NCBI RefSeq assembly: GCF_003937915.1
Contig: NZ_RHUM01000014.1
Coordinates: 42,835 to 106,834, forward strand
Source of the DNA: Erwinia sp. 198
GTDB taxonomy: Bacteria > Pseudomonadota > Gammaproteobacteria > Enterobacterales > Enterobacteriaceae
Length of the DNA: 64,000 bases
Reading direction: 5' to 3'
Shown: one piece after another, positions 54,428 through 64,000 of the stretch
Position numbering within the stretch: position 1 is the stretch's first letter
How the letters are laid out: each line of letters opens with the position of its first letter
The notes under the pieces: model-generated
Databases searched by the model: none
The model's input: only the letters and a program-made list of their open reading frames with translations
What the model was told of the DNA's origin: nothing
Program-made: the position numbers and the translations under genes

Positions 54428-56362
54428 GTGGGAAAGGTCATGGCGGACAAGTGGCGGTTTTGGGTGGCAGGCGCTTGCCTGACGATAGCGGCAAGCACGG
54501 CGCACGCGGATTCGCTGGATGCGCAGCGCACGCGCTACCTGCAAATCAAGCAGGCCTGGGACAATAAACAGATGGATCAGGTTGCGCAGCTCATGCCCAC
54601 GCTGCGCGATTACCCGCTTTATCCCTATCTTGAATATCGCGAGCTGGCACAAAGCCTCGATCAGCAGAGCAGCTTCGTTATCAACGATTTTATTAAAAAG
54701 AACCCGACGCTGCCGCCGGCTCGCGCGCTTTCCTCAAGCTTTATCAACGAGCTGGCGCGACGCGAAGACTGGCGTGGCCTGCTGGTGTTCAGCCCGACCG
54801 AACCTAAACCTGTTGCCGCACGCTGCAACTGGTACTACGCCAAATGGGCCACCGGCGAGGAGCAGGTGGCCTGGAAAGGGGCCAAAACGATCTGGCTGCG
54901 CGGCACCTCGCTGCCGCCGGGCTGCGACAGGCTGTTCAGCGCCTGGCAGGCGGCAGGCGAACAAACGCCGATTACCACCCTGGAGCGGATTCGTCTGGCT
55001 ATGGTGGCCGGCAACAGTAATCTGGTGAATTTCCTGGCGGATCGGCTACCTGAGGATTATCAGACCATCGCCAGCGCGGTGAAGGATTTGCAAAACAATC
55101 CGCAAAACGTGGAGGCCTTCGCCCGTATTGCCGGCCCGACCGATTTTACCCGTCAGGCCACCGTCATCGCTTTCGCGCGCGTGGCGCGTGAAGATGCCGA
55201 AAACGCCCGCGCGATGATCCCGACGCTGGTGCGGCTGCAAAAGATGAGCGAGCAGGAAGAGCAGAGCCTGAAAGAGGCGGTCGCGTGGCGATTAATGGGC
55301 AACGACGTGACCACGGAACAGGCGCGCTGGCGCGATGACGTGGTGATGCGCAGCGATTCCGATGCGCTAATCGAGCGCCGCGTCAGAATGTCGCTGGGCA
55401 ACAACGATCGTCGCGGGCTGAACACCTGGATCGCCCGACTGCCGGTAGAAACCAAGCAGAAAGATGAATGGCAGTACTGGCAGGCCGATCTGCTGCTGGA
55501 ACAGGGGCGCAAAGAGGAAGCCGATAAAATCCTGCGCGGCCTGATGCAGGAGCGCGGCTTCTATCCGATGGTCGCCGCCCAGCGACTTGGCGTCGCCTAC
55601 CCTTTACAGGTGGACGAAGCGCCGTCGGTAGAGCGCAGCCTGACTCAGGGGCCGGAAATTGCCCGCGTGCGTGAACTGATGTACTGGAATATGGATAACC
55701 TGGCGCGAACCGAATGGAGCTACCTGGTCGGCAGCAAAAGCCGCAGCCAGCAGCAGCAGCTGGCGCGCTACGCCTACGAGCAGAACTGGTGGGTGCTCAG
55801 CGTGCAGGCGACCATTTCCGGCAAGCTATGGAACAGCCTGAAGGAACGCTTCCCGCTGGCTTATCAGGAACAGTTTAAGCGCTATACGGAAGGCAAAGCG
55901 ATCCCGGTCAGTTACGCGATGGCGATTGCCCGTCAGGAGAGCGCCTGGAATCCGAAAGCCCGCTCGCCGGTTGGCGCGTCCGGGCTGATGCAGGTCATGC
56001 CCGCGACCGCGCAGCATACGGTGAAGGTCTATAGCCTGCCGGGCTACAGCAACAGCAGCCAGCTGTTGGATCCGGAAACCAATATCCAGATCGGCTCCCA
56101 GTATCTGGAATCGGTCTACCAGCAGTTCGGCCAGAACCGCATTTTTTCTTCGGCGGCCTATAACGCCGGGCCGTCGCGGGTCAGAACGTGGCTGGGGAAC
56201 AGCGCTGGCCGACTGGATGCGGTCGCTTTTATCGAAACCATTCCTTTTTCGGAAACGCGTAACTATGTAAAAAACGTGCTGGCTTACGATGCTTACTACC
56301 GTCACTTTATGCAGCGGTCGGACAATATTCTCTCTGACGGCGAGTGGCAGCGACGCTATTGA
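54428..56362 (+). CDS. slt: Soluble lytic murein transglycosylase
   Basis: 644 residues from GTG 54428 (AGAGAGG upstream; E. coli slt also appears to use GTG). Signal peptide ending at AHA before DSLDAQRTRY. A long alpha-superhelical ring domain (to ~450) is followed by the lysozyme-like domain with catalytic Glu in AIARQESAWNPKA and SPVGASGLMQVMPATA, and YNAGPSRVRTW. Cleaves peptidoglycan to 1,6-anhydro-muropeptides in the periplasm. trpR follows as in E. coli. Confidence 0.97.
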   Translation: MGKVMADKWRFWVAGACLTIAASTAHADSLDAQRTRYLQIKQAWDNKQMDQVAQLMPTLRDYPLYPYLEYRELAQSLDQQSSFVINDFIKKNPTLPPARALSSSFINELARREDWRGLLVFSPTEPKPVAARCNWYYAKWATGEEQVAWKGAKTIWLRGTSLPPGCDRLFSAWQAAGEQTPITTLERIRLAMVAGNSNLVNFLADRLPEDYQTIASAVKDLQNNPQNVEAFARIAGPTDFTRQATVIAFARVAREDAENARAMIPTLVRLQKMSEQEEQSLKEAVAWRLMGNDVTTEQARWRDDVVMRSDSDALIERRVRMSLGNNDRRGLNTWIARLPVETKQKDEWQYWQADLLLEQGRKEEADKILRGLMQERGFYPMVAAQRLGVAYPLQVDEAPSVERSLTQGPEIARVRELMYWNMDNLARTEWSYLVGSKSRSQQQQLARYAYEQNWWVLSVQATISGKLWNSLKERFPLAYQEQFKRYTEGKAIPVSYAMAIARQESAWNPKARSPVGASGLMQVMPATAQHTVKVYSLPGYSNSSQLLDPETNIQIGSQYLESVYQQFGQNRIFSSAAYNAGPSRVRTWLGNSAGRLDAVAFIETIPFSETRNYVKNVLAYDAYYRHFMQRSDNILSDGEWQRRY

Positions 56363-56388
56363 TCCCGTACGGCCTGTGCTAGACTGCT

Positions 56389-56405
56389 GTACTAGTTAAA
56401 GAGTA
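56389..56405 (+). promoter_or_regulatory. Candidate TrpR operator before trpR
   Basis: GTACTAGTTAAAGAGTA resembles the imperfect palindrome that TrpR uses to repress its own gene (GTACT half-sites, ACTAGTTAA core). It lies just before the trpR start, as in E. coli. Confidence 0.5.
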
Positions 56406-56415
56406 TGGGCCACCT

Positions 56416-56745
56416 ATGACTGAACCTTCCATTCCCGTAACGATGGAACCGCACAACGAAGAGTGGCAGCGCTTTGTTGTGCTGCTCCAGCACGCTTTTG
56501 ACAACGGACTGCACCTGCCGCTACTGCAGCTGATGATGACGCCGGACGAACGCGAGGCGCTGGGCACGCGCCTGCGTATTATTGAAGAGCTGATGCGCGG
56601 CGAAATGAGCCAGCGCGAGCTGAAAAACGATCTGGGCGTCGGCATTGCTACCATTACCCGTGGCTCAAACAGTCTGAAAAGCGCGCCGCCTGCCCTGAAA
56701 ACCTGGCTGGAGGCGCAGCTGCTGAACGGTTCAGATAAGATCTGA
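56416..56745 (+). CDS. trpR: Trp operon repressor TrpR
   Basis: 109 residues, E. coli length ~108. Tryptophan-binding and HTH region: [20 protein letters not shown] and [20 protein letters not shown]. Binds tryptophan and represses trp, aroH-type and its own promoters. Its 3' end overlaps convergent yjjX by 15 bp. Confidence 0.97.
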   Translation: MTEPSIPVTMEPHNEEWQRFVVLLQHAFDNGLHLPLLQLMMTPDEREALGTRLRIIEELMRGEMSQRELKNDLGVGIATITRGSNSLKSAPPALKTWLEAQLLNGSDKI

Positions 56746-57273
56746 CCCGTCGGCGCTTTGTTGGTATACCGCGTTATGGAAAGGGCAGAGCGCCAGGATC
56801 AGCGACTGATGATAGACGCTGGTGCGGCTGAGCTGACCGGCGGTAAAGGCGCCGATCGCGCCGCCCTTATGCTTGATGTTTTCAATGCCGGTCAGGCTCG
56901 CCATCACTTCGCCCAGCTCGCGTCCGGCCGCAATGCCTTTCAGCACCACCGGCGGTAGCGTAAAGCTGGCGGAGCGTGACTCGCCGCGCCGCTGACGGTT
57001 TTCAATCACCATCCAGGCAAACGCGCTATCGCCTTCAATACCGGCTTCAATCGCCACCCAAAAATCCGCCTGCGGACGCAGCTGGCGGGCATTTTGCACA
57101 CGCTGGCGTGCGCCAGTTCTCGTTTCTGCATCGGTAAGGGGCTGCAGGGCCACACCGCTGTCGACCTCGACGCCCTCCATATGGCAGGATCCCTCACCGA
57201 AAATATCGCTGAAAGCCTGAGAAATTGCCTTAATTTTTGCCGGATTAATGGTTGCAGCGACAACATGGTACAT
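56731..57273 (-). CDS. yjjX: Inosine/xanthosine triphosphatase YjjX
   Basis: 180 residues. [20 protein letters not shown] start, [34 protein letters not shown] and [20 protein letters not shown] are typical of the YjjX/NTPase family that removes non-canonical ITP/XTP. Convergent with trpR with a 15-bp overlap, and divergent from gpmB. Confidence 0.95.
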   Translation of the reverse strand: MYHVVAATINPAKIKAISQAFSDIFGEGSCHMEGVEVDSGVALQPLTDAETRTGARQRVQNARQLRPQADFWVAIEAGIEGDSAFAWMVIENRQRRGESRSASFTLPPVVLKGIAAGRELGEVMASLTGIENIKHKGGAIGAFTAGQLSRTSVYHQSLILALCPFHNAVYQQSADGSDLI

Positions 57274-57324
57274 AATTGTTTGAACCCCTTACGCAAATTT
57301 GCCGCAGTATAACGGAAAACAGCA

Positions 57325-57972
57325 ATGTTACAGGTCTATCTTGTTCGCCACGGAGAAACGCTTTGGAATGCAGCGAGACGCATTCAGGGACAGTCGGACA
57401 GCGCGCTGACGGCTAAAGGAGAGCAGCAGGCGCGGCAGGTGGGTGAACGGATGAAACATCTGGGCATTACTCACGTCATCGCCAGCGACCTGGGCCGCAC
57501 CAAACGCACGGCTGAAATCATCGCGGACGCCTGCGGCTGTGCAGTCACGCTGGACAAGCGTCTGCGCGAGCTGAATATGGGCGTGTTGGAACAGCGTCCG
57601 CTGGATTCACTGACGCCGGAAGAAGAGAGCTGGCGCACCACGCTGATCGACGGCACCGAAAACGGTCGTATCCCGAACGGCGAGTCAATGACGGAGCTGG
57701 CCGCGCGGATGCACGAGGCGCTAAACGCCTGTCTGAACCTGCCCGCCGGCAGCCGTCCGCTGCTGGTCAGCCACGGTATGGCGCTGGGCGTGCTGGTGAG
57801 TACGCTGCTGGGGCTACCCGCGTGGGCCGAGCGTCGGCTACGGCTGCGCAACTGCTCCATTTCCCGCGTCGATTATCAAAAGAGCGCCTGGCTGGCGGCC
57901 GGTTGGGTAGTGGAAACGGCGGGAGACGTGTCGCATCTGGATGCGCCCGCGCTGGACGAGCTGCAACGCTAA
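57325..57972 (+). CDS. gpmB: Phosphoglycerate mutase-family phosphatase GpmB
   Basis: 215 residues, E. coli length. Histidine phosphatase motifs: YLVRHGETLWNAARRIQGQS near the N-terminus and LLVSHGMALGVL near residue 150, with LRELNMGVLEQRPLD between. Despite the name its activity as a mutase is doubtful in E. coli. Starts 51 bp from divergent yjjX. Confidence 0.96.
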   Translation: MLQVYLVRHGETLWNAARRIQGQSDSALTAKGEQQARQVGERMKHLGITHVIASDLGRTKRTAEIIADACGCAVTLDKRLRELNMGVLEQRPLDSLTPEEESWRTTLIDGTENGRIPNGESMTELAARMHEALNACLNLPAGSRPLLVSHGMALGVLVSTLLGLPAWAERRLRLRNCSISRVDYQKSAWLAAGWVVETAGDVSHLDAPALDELQR

Positions 57973-57982
57973 CGGAGGCGCA

Positions 57983-58002
57983 AAGCCGGGCTGAACCGGC
58001 TT
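57983..58002. terminator. Shared hairpin between gpmB and rob
   Basis: AAGCCGG (57983-57989) / CCGGCTT (57996-58002); it overlaps the rob stop codon. Short, no long T run. Confidence 0.4.
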
Positions 58003-58882
58003 ATTCCTCAGCCTGACGGCGGATCGGGATCAGATATTCGCAGCGGATATCTTTTGGCGGTTCCGGCTGCCGTTTGCCGCCGTGCGTGTGGAAACGCTCA
58101 ATATCCTGCCCGTGACGGCGCGTCAGCTGTAGCGTCGGCATACAGGTACCGTAAAGCAGCAGGATAAATTCCTGCAGGCTGGTTCTCGGCCCCTCGTAAG
58201 TAAACTGCACGTACTCGCCACCTTCCAGCAGCACCGTTTGCGTTGCCGGGACGGGGGGTAAAAGTTTATCGGACGGCACGGCGGTGGTGTAGAGAATTTC
58301 CTGCTCGTCATCTTTTTCCACGCTCGGCCGCGACTGGTGCAGGCCGTACAGCACGGGCGGGATGGTGTCCGTTTCCGTCAGAAACTGCCGCCAGAAATGC
58401 AGGCGCATCTCATCGCGGTAGCTGGAAATCTGCTCCAGCGTGCAGGTATAGCTTTGCGTTTGTCCCACCAGCACCGTTTCCGGCAGGGTGACCCAGGTGG
58501 CTTCGGGCAGCTGAAAGTCATCCAGCCGGATCGGCGGACGCAGGCCAAAGGAGTGCCAGTCGGACGCGCGACGATACCATGCCGGCGTCTGGTTAAACTG
58601 TTTTTTAAACGCGCGCGTAAAGGTCTGCTGCGAGTCGAAGCGATACTGCAGGGCAATGTCCAGAATAGGGCGGCTGGTCAGGCGCAGCGCGACCGCGGCT
58701 TTTGACAGCCGACGTGCGCGAATATAGGCGCCGATAGCATGACCGGTAACTTCTTTAAACATCCTTTGCAAATGCCATTTTGAATAGCCTGCTCTGGCTG
58801 CAACGTGATCCAGAGACAGCGGCTGGTCAAGGTGGCCTTCAAGCCAGGCCAGCAAGTCGCGAATGATACCGGCTTGATCCAT
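58001..58882 (-). CDS. rob: AraC/XylS-type regulator Rob (right oriC-binding protein)
   Basis: 293 residues (E. coli 289). N-terminal double HTH with PLSLDHVAARAGYSKWHLQR and ILDIALQYRFDSQQTFTRAF, then the Rob-specific C-terminal GyrI-like effector domain (~120-293; GLRPPIRLDDFQLPEA, GGEYVQFTYEGPRTSLQEFI). Activates MarA/SoxS-type stress promoters. Orientation opposite to gpmB as in E. coli. Confidence 0.97.
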   Translation of the reverse strand: MDQAGIIRDLLAWLEGHLDQPLSLDHVAARAGYSKWHLQRMFKEVTGHAIGAYIRARRLSKAAVALRLTSRPILDIALQYRFDSQQTFTRAFKKQFNQTPAWYRRASDWHSFGLRPPIRLDDFQLPEATWVTLPETVLVGQTQSYTCTLEQISSYRDEMRLHFWRQFLTETDTIPPVLYGLHQSRPSVEKDDEQEILYTTAVPSDKLLPPVPATQTVLLEGGEYVQFTYEGPRTSLQEFILLLYGTCMPTLQLTRRHGQDIERFHTHGGKRQPEPPKDIRCEYLIPIRRQAEE

Positions 58883-59056
58883 AAAACGTCCTCATCCTGA
58901 TTAATATTGGTGCCGCAGCAGTGCTGGACGTGCTGATAGTGAAATTTCGTTTTGTTAGTCCGGTATGCTATACCGGGGCACGCCAGATCCGCCAGCGTAA
59001 AAGCGCTAAGCGAGGTAACTTACAATGTCATCTATTTTCTATGCAATGGTAACGTT

Positions 59057-59530
59057 ATGACAATGAAAAAAATGTTAATGGTCACGGCAATAATGCTCGC
59101 CCCTTTTACGGTGCGTGCCGAAGTGGTCGGCTCGGTCGATACCACGTTTAAAGTGTTTGGACCCGATCATAAGATTATGGTCGAAGCCTTTGACGATCCC
59201 GATGTACAAAACGTGACCTGCTACCTCAGCCGGGCAAAAACCGGTGGAATCAAAGGCGGATTAGGTCTGGCGGAAGATACGTCGGATGCCGCTATTTCCT
59301 GCCAGCAGGTTGGGCCGATAACGCTCAGCGATAAGATTGCCCAAGGGAAAGCAGAAGGTGAAGTGGTATTTCGTAAGCGCACGTCGCTGGTGTTCAAAAA
59401 GCTGCAGGTAGTCCGCTTTTACGACCGCAAGCGTAACGCGCTTATTTACCTTAGCTATTCCGATAAGGTGGTGGAAGGTTCGCCTAAAAATGCGTTAAGC
59501 GCCGTTCCCATTATGCCCTGGAGCCGCTAA
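59057..59530 (+). CDS. creA: CreA, conserved periplasmic protein
   Basis: 157 residues from ATG 59057 (the frame is open further up but [20 protein letters not shown] is a proper signal peptide ending at RAE). Mature part carries [57 protein letters not shown], with two Cys likely in a disulfide. In E. coli it is followed by creBCD; here arcA follows directly. Confidence 0.95.
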   Translation: MTMKKMLMVTAIMLAPFTVRAEVVGSVDTTFKVFGPDHKIMVEAFDDPDVQNVTCYLSRAKTGGIKGGLGLAEDTSDAAISCQQVGPITLSDKIAQGKAEGEVVFRKRTSLVFKKLQVVRFYDRKRNALIYLSYSDKVVEGSPKNALSAVPIMPWSR

Positions 59531-59540
59531 GGCAAGCGAG

Positions 59541-59563
59541 AGGGGCCGCGAAAAACGACCCCT
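59541..59563. terminator. Convergent creA/arcA hairpin
   Basis: AGGGGCCG (59541-59548) / CGACCCCT (59556-59563) with one mismatch, between two convergent genes 48 bp apart. No long T run. Confidence 0.4.
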
Positions 59564-59578
59564 TAACGCAGCACCGGC

Positions 59579-60295
59579 TTACTCCTGCAGGTCGCCGCAG
59601 AAACGGTAACCTTCGCCATGAATAGTGGCGATAATTTCCGGCGTATCTGGCGTGGACTCAAAATGTTTACGAATGCGGCGGATGGTGACATCCACGGTGC
59701 GATCGTGCGGCTTCAGCTCGCGGCCGGTCATTTTTTTCAGCAGATCGGCGCGGGTCTGGATTTTGCCCGGATTTTCGCAGAAGTGCAGCATCGCGCGGAA
59801 TTCACTACGCGGCAGCTTGTACTGCTCGCCCTGCGGGCCAATCAGCGAGCGGCTGTTGATATCCAGCTCCCAGCCGTTAAAGCGGTAGCTTTCAACCAGC
59901 TTGCGTTCCTCGCTGTGCGGCGCCAGATTCATGGTGCGCGACAGCAGATTACGGGCGCGGATAGTTAGCTCACGCGGGTTGAAAGGCTTGGTGATATAGT
60001 CATCCGCCCCGATCTCAAGGCCAAGGATCTTGTCGACTTCGTTGTCCCTGCCGGTCAGAAACATTAGCGCCACGTTGGCCTGCTCACGCAGTTCACGAGC
60101 CAGCAGCAGGCCGTTTTTGCCGGGAAGGTTTATATCCATGATGACCAGGTTGACGTCGTTCTCCGTCAAAACCTGATGCATTTCTGCACCGTCCGTAGCT
60201 TCATAAACCATGTAGCCTTCGGCCTCAAAAATACTTTTGAGAGTATTGCGAGTAACTAATTCGTCTTCAACGATAAGTATGTGCGGGGTCTGCAT
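59579..60295 (-). CDS. arcA: Response regulator ArcA
   Basis: 238 residues from ATG 60295 ([20 protein letters not shown]), E. coli length. Receiver domain with acidic pocket VEDE, phosphorylated Asp in [10 protein letters not shown], Thr in FLTGRDN and Lys in YITKPFNP; OmpR-type DNA-binding domain from ~135 ([18 protein letters not shown]). Global regulator of redox-dependent metabolism with ArcB. A 600-bp AT-rich upstream region carries its control. Confidence 0.99.
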   Translation of the reverse strand: MQTPHILIVEDELVTRNTLKSIFEAEGYMVYEATDGAEMHQVLTENDVNLVIMDINLPGKNGLLLARELREQANVALMFLTGRDNEVDKILGLEIGADDYITKPFNPRELTIRARNLLSRTMNLAPHSEERKLVESYRFNGWELDINSRSLIGPQGEQYKLPRSEFRAMLHFCENPGKIQTRADLLKKMTGRELKPHDRTVDVTIRRIRKHFESTPDTPEIIATIHGEGYRFCGDLQE

Positions 60296-60901
60296 GTGTT
60301 CGCTACCTAAAATTGCCAAAAAACGATATGGGCATACAGCAGTTACCGTATGGGTAATACGCGGGCGCCGATTGACGCGTAACGCGGGCTGTACGGAATA
60401 TGTTCACAAGCCATTCATGGACCGGAAAATACCAGCTAAAAAAGGTATATTCCCTGTCTCGGCAAGGTCAAAAATGGCGTATATCCTAACCTCATTAACA
60501 GCAACATAACAGCACAAGCCATGACCAACAGCCAATAAATAAAGCTTAATTGACCTATATCAATCCAATTGTAGCACGTTGAGGTGCTGTTGAAAAACGC
60601 CCCGCCAAAGGGCGATTTAGCTGGATAGGCGCCGTGCAAAGATGAAAAAATAAACGGCTTTCTTCACAAAGAGTATAGATAAATTTTAACAATTCTTAAT
60701 TGCCTGAACTACATAAGATTATCGTCAGATAAATGTTTTTATCGCTAAAATCAGCGGAAAAAAGCCGTAGTTTATAATTATAGCTGGTCAGACAGGTCGT
60801 TAGTATGTTGTTGATTTGTTAAAATCATAGCAGAGGTTTCCTGCCCATCCTGTGTCATGGGATGGTCAGGATATGTCCATATTGAACTTAAGAAGGCTCT
60901 T
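60296..60901. promoter_or_regulatory. Long arcA/yjtD intergenic control region
   Basis: 606 bp, AT-rich from ~60430 onward, between divergent arcA and yjtD. No well-supported gene. A plus frame ends at 60509 with MAYILTSLTAT, which resembles the C-terminus of the small E. coli ORF yjjY located in the same gap; this could be conserved control DNA rather than a gene. Several promoters for arcA are expected here by analogy. Confidence 0.5.
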
Positions 60902-61600
60902 ATGCGTTTTCCCCTGATACTTGTTTCACCTGCACGACCTGAAAATGTTGGGGCGGCGGCCCGCGCCATGAAAACCATGGGGTTTGATGAATTACGGATC
61001 GTAAACAGCCAGGCGCATCTGGAAGCAGGCGCGCGCCGGGTCGCGCATGGCGCAGGCGAGATCCTGGAAAAGGCTACGCACTGGCCTTCGCTGGCTGCCG
61101 CACTGGCGGATATCGACTTCAGCATCGCTACCACCGCGCGAAGCCGGGCAAAATTCCGCTATTACGCCACGCCGCAGCAGGTAGAAAGCCAGCTGGCGGA
61201 AAAGCAGCAGTGGCTCGGCAGCGCGGCGCTGGTGTTTGGGCGTGAGGATACCGGCCTGACGAATGAGGAGTTAGACCTGGTGGATCTGCTGACCGGCATT
61301 CCGATGGCGGCGGACTATCCTTCGCTGAATCTTGGACAGGCGGTGATGGTGTACTGCTACCAGCTGGCGGCGCTGCGTCAGGTCGCCGTCGCGCCAGCCG
61401 TAACGGCTGACGGTCAGCAGCTGAAGGCGCTGCGTCAGCGGCTCAGTCAGCTGGTTGAGCGGCTTGAGGTCAGCGACGATCGCAAACTGGTCGACTGGCT
61501 GGATCAGCGTCTGGGCACGTTGCAACAGCGCGACACCGCTATGCTGCACCGGCTGCTGCACGACATAGAAAAAAATCTTATAGATAAAAAAACTGGCTAA
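60902..61600 (+). CDS. yjtD: TrmH-type (SPOUT) RNA methyltransferase YjtD
   Basis: 232 residues from ATG 60902 (AAGAAGG upstream). LILVSPARPENVGAAARAMK at the N-terminus, ALVFGREDTGLTNEEL, and the knot region MAADYPSLNLGQAVMVYCYQ are typical of SPOUT methyltransferases of the TrmJ-like group. It would transfer a methyl group from SAM to a ribose 2'-OH in tRNA or rRNA; the target of YjtD is not settled. Conserved position upstream of thr. Confidence 0.95.
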   Translation: MRFPLILVSPARPENVGAAARAMKTMGFDELRIVNSQAHLEAGARRVAHGAGEILEKATHWPSLAAALADIDFSIATTARSRAKFRYYATPQQVESQLAEKQQWLGSAALVFGREDTGLTNEELDLVDLLTGIPMAADYPSLNLGQAVMVYCYQLAALRQVAVAPAVTADGQQLKALRQRLSQLVERLEVSDDRKLVDWLDQRLGTLQQRDTAMLHRLLHDIEKNLIDKKTG

Positions 61601-61720
61601 CGCTCTGTACATAGCAAGACATGCTAAGGATAAGCGGCTTTCGCCTTGATTAAGATCTGTTTTCAGGCCAAATGCCTGGCGGGCGTTTTGTCAGCGGATT
61701 TGCACCTGCGGATAAAAAAA

Positions 61721-61749
61721 TTGACTTAGCCAGGGCTTTGCTTTACTTC
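61721..61749 (+). promoter_or_regulatory. Candidate thr operon promoter
   Basis: TTGACT (61721-61726) is a near-perfect -35, as at the E. coli thr promoter. The -10 17 bp on is a poor TACTTC (61744-61749), so its exact position is uncertain. Confidence 0.5.
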
Positions 61750-61788
61750 TGAAAGCGGACAAATTCAAGACAGACAGTAAAATCTAAA

Positions 61789-61863
61789 ATGCGTACTCAC
61801 AGCCTGATGACAACAATCATTATTACCATCACCACCATTACCACAGGTAACGGTGCGGGCTGA
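61789..61863 (+). CDS. thrL: thr operon leader peptide
   Basis: 24 codons from ATG 61789 to TGA 61863. The core TTIIITITTITTGNGAG holds eight Thr and five Ile codons in tandem; 9 Thr occur in total including Thr3. Ribosome stalling at these codons when charged tRNA-Thr or tRNA-Ile is scarce prevents the downstream terminator from forming. It is almost the E. coli peptide. Confidence 0.95.
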   Translation: MRTHSLMTTIIITITTITTGNGAG

Positions 61864-61880
61864 CGCATACAGGAAAAAAT

Positions 61881-61919
61881 AAAAAAAGCCCGCACCTTAA
61901 ACAGTGCGGGCTTTTTTTT
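61881..61919 (+). terminator. thr operon attenuator
   Basis: AGCCCGCAC (61887-61895) / GTGCGGGCT (61904-61912), loop CTTAAACA, T run to 61919; flanking A and T runs extend the stem. It lies 17 bp after thrL and before thrA. Alternative pairing with the GGTGCGGGC sequence at the end of thrL (61851-61859) can form the antiterminator-type structure. Confidence 0.95.
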
Positions 61920-61942
61920 CGGCAAAAATTCAGGAGATGATT

Positions 61943-64000
61943 ATGCGAGTGCTGAAATTCGGTGGAACCTCAGTCGCCAACGCGGAACGATTTTTGCGCG
62001 TGGCGGATATTCTGGAGAGCAATGCCAGGCAGGGACAGGTTGCTACCGTATTGTCCGCGCCGGCCAAAATCACCAACCATCTGGTGGCAATGATTGAAAA
62101 AACCATCAGCGGGCAGGATGCGCAGGTAAACCTGCTCGATGCCGAAAAGATTTTTGACGTGCTGCTGCAAGGGCTGGCGGAAGCGGAGCCGAACTTTCCC
62201 TATGCCCGTCTGAAAGCCGTGGTGGATGCGGAGTTCGCTCAGCTGAAGCAGGTGCTGCACGGCATTGGCCTGCTCGGCCAGTGTCCGGACAGCGTCAATG
62301 CTGCCATTATTTGCCGGGGCGAGAAGCTGTCAATCGCCATTATGGAAGGGCTGCTCCAGGCGCGCGGCTACGGCGTCAGCGTGATCGATCCCGTTGAAAA
62401 GCTGCTGGCGACAGGCCACTATCTTGAGTCCACCGTGGATATTCCTGAGTCCACTCGCCGTATCGCTGCCGCGCAGATCCCTGTCGAAAATATGATCCTG
62501 ATGGCGGGCTTTACCGCTGGAAACGAAAAGGGCGAGCTGGTGGTGCTGGGCCGTAACGGCTCCGACTACTCCGCCGCCGTGCTGGCTGCCTGTCTGCGCG
62601 CCGACTGCTGCGAAATCTGGACCGATGTCGATGGCGTTTACACCTGCGATCCGCGTCAGGTGCCGGACGCCCGTCTGCTGAAAACCATGTCCTATCAGGA
62701 GGCGATGGAGCTTTCCTACTTCGGCGCTAAAGTGCTGCATCCGCGCACCATCACGCCGATCGCCCAGTTTCAAATTCCCTGCCTGATTAAAAATACCGCC
62801 AACCCGCAGGCGCCCGGCACGCTGATCGGCGGCGACAGCGCCAGTGATGACAACCCGGTAAAAGGCATCACCAACCTGAATAACATGGCGATGTTTAACG
62901 TCTCCGGGCCCGGCATGAAGGGGATGATCGGCATGGCCGCGCGCGTGTTCGCCGCCATGTCCCGCAGCGGCATCTCCGTGGTGTTGATCACCCAGTCTTC
63001 TTCCGAATACAGCATCAGCTTCTGCGTGCCGCAAAGCGATCAGCTGCGCGCTCGTCGCGTACTGGAAGACGAGTTCTTCCTGGAGCTGAAAGACGGGCTG
63101 CTGGAACCGCTGGACGTGATGGAAAATTTGGCCGTGATCTCGGTGGTGGGCGACGGAATGCGCACGCTGCGCGGTATCTCCGCGAAGTTCTTCTCGGCGC
63201 TGGCGCGGGCCAATATCAATATCGTCGCCATCGCGCAGGGGTCTTCAGAGCGCTCTATTTCCGTGGTGGTACATAACGACGATGCCACGACCGGCGTGCG
63301 CGTGGTGCACCAGATGCTGTTCGCCACCGACCAGGTTATTGAAGTGTTCGTCATCGGCATCGGCGGCGTTGGCGCGGCGCTAATCGAACAGCTTTCCCGC
63401 CAGCAGGCGTGGCTGAAGAACAAGCATATCGATCTGCGCGTCTGCGGCATCGCCAACTCCAGAGCGCTGTTGACCAACGTGCACGGCATCCCGCTGGATA
63501 ACTGGCAGGCCGCGCTCCAGGAAGCCAAAGAGCCTTTTAACCTGGCGCGCCTGAACCGTCTGGTGAAAGAGTATCATTTGCTTAACCCGGTCATTGTCGA
63601 CTGTACCTCCAGCCAGGCCGTGGCCGACCAGTACGCGGATTTTCTGGCCGATGGCTTTCACGTCGTCACGCCTAACAAAAAGGCCAATACCTCGTCCTGG
63701 CAATACTATCAGCAGATGCGCGCGGCCGCCGCCAAATCGCGCCGCAAATTCCTGTACGATACCAATGTGGGCGCGGGCCTGCCGGTGATTGAAAATCTGC
63801 AAAACCTGCTTAACGCCGGTGATGAGCTGCTGCGTTTCTCCGGCATTCTGTCTGGTTCGCTTTCTTATATCTTTGGCAAGCTGGATGAAGGCGTGTCGCT
63901 GTCGGAAGCGACCCGTACGGCGCGCGAAATGGGCTTTACCGAGCCGGATCCGCGCGACGATCTCTCCGGGATGGACGTGGCGCGCAAGCTGCTGATCCTG
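61943..64000 (+). CDS. thrA: Bifunctional aspartokinase I / homoserine dehydrogenase I (3' end outside window)
   Basis: 686 of about 820 residues are present, open to the window end. ATG 61943 follows CAGGAGA. Kinase: [50 protein letters not shown]; two ACT domains (~320-460) for threonine inhibition; then homoserine dehydrogenase with the NAD(P)-binding [15 protein letters not shown] (~470) and [14 protein letters not shown] (~610). Catalyses the first and third steps from aspartate toward threonine. Controlled by thrL attenuation just upstream. Confidence 0.98.
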   Translation, partial: MRVLKFGGTSVANAERFLRVADILESNARQGQVATVLSAPAKITNHLVAMIEKTISGQDAQVNLLDAEKIFDVLLQGLAEAEPNFPYARLKAVVDAEFAQLKQVLHGIGLLGQCPDSVNAAIICRGEKLSIAIMEGLLQARGYGVSVIDPVEKLLATGHYLESTVDIPESTRRIAAAQIPVENMILMAGFTAGNEKGELVVLGRNGSDYSAAVLAACLRADCCEIWTDVDGVYTCDPRQVPDARLLKTMSYQEAMELSYFGAKVLHPRTITPIAQFQIPCLIKNTANPQAPGTLIGGDSASDDNPVKGITNLNNMAMFNVSGPGMKGMIGMAARVFAAMSRSGISVVLITQSSSEYSISFCVPQSDQLRARRVLEDEFFLELKDGLLEPLDVMENLAVISVVGDGMRTLRGISAKFFSALARANINIVAIAQGSSERSISVVVHNDDATTGVRVVHQMLFATDQVIEVFVIGIGGVGAALIEQLSRQQAWLKNKHIDLRVCGIANSRALLTNVHGIPLDNWQAALQEAKEPFNLARLNRLVKEYHLLNPVIVDCTSSQAVADQYADFLADGFHVVTPNKKANTSSWQYYQQMRAAAAKSRRKFLYDTNVGAGLPVIENLQNLLNAGDELLRFSGILSGSLSYIFGKLDEGVSLSEATRTAREMGFTEPDPRDDLSGMDVARKLLIL

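Noticed and set aside
60237..60509. 90-codon plus frame upstream of arcA as a yjjY gene
   Set aside because: Only the last residues resemble YjjY; the rest overlaps the arcA 5' end. Treated as part of the control region.
1..64000. Insertion sequences, integrase, tRNA genes or rRNA
   Set aside because: No transposase or integrase reading frame, terminal inverted repeats, or tRNA/rRNA sequence was recognised in the window.

Overview
The window looks like the chromosome of an enterobacterium. From about 12.3 kb onward it follows the end of the Escherichia coli map closely: prfC, osmY-ytjA, yjjU-yjjV, deoCABD, smp/serB-radA-nadR, ettA, slt, trpR, yjjX, gpmB, rob, creA, arcA, yjtD, thrL-thrA. creBCD is missing next to creA, and several non-E. 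coli blocks are inserted (urea carboxylase with its transporter, an NRPS, local deoR). I infer an Erwiniaceae-type genome (Pantoea/Mixta/Erwinia-like), but the species cannot be fixed from sequence reading alone.

Region 1 (1-7.2 kb) is an Rhs polymorphic-toxin island. It opens with the 3' end of an rhs gene whose toxin tip is an LHH-type HNH/ENDO VII nuclease, followed by a SUKH immunity gene. A displaced Rhs tip of AHH type follows with its own immunity gene, then a third of WHH type with a SUKH immunity gene and an in-frame amber stop before the tip. Last is a decayed Rhs core remnant. The first two core segments are about 98% identical (434 bp exactly identical), so they can recombine to swap tips. 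Between tips 2 and 3 lie small AT-rich open frames, including an apparently frameshifted two-helix membrane protein.

Region 2 (7.3-12 kb) carries a secreted SH3-like protein, a twice-frameshifted LprI-type gene, a DraG-fold ADP-ribosylglycohydrolase with an N-terminal extension (resembling the Tri1 immunity proteins, without a toxin beside it), yghU and tag.

Region 3 (12.3-27.2 kb) is core housekeeping: RF3, the osmotic-stress protein OsmY, a patatin-like protein and a TatD nuclease, the deoxynucleoside catabolic operon with DeoR-like operators and a perfect CRP site, serine biosynthesis, RadA and NadR.

Region 4 (27.2-54.1 kb) is mainly accessory. It has an enolase-superfamily dehydratase with an MFS permease, a broken hok toxin gene, a LysR/quinone-oxidoreductase divergent pair, a 42-bp tandem repeat, ettA, deoR, and a one-module (C-A-T-TE) NRPS predicted to activate serine. 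Next comes an eight-gene minus-strand urea operon (atzF, urea carboxylase, GntR regulator, urtABCDE). It ends with a P-type ATPase that keeps the phosphorylated Asp but has lost several other catalytic motifs.

Region 5 (54.4-64 kb) is again conserved core, ending inside thrA. The thr leader peptide and its attenuator are intact.
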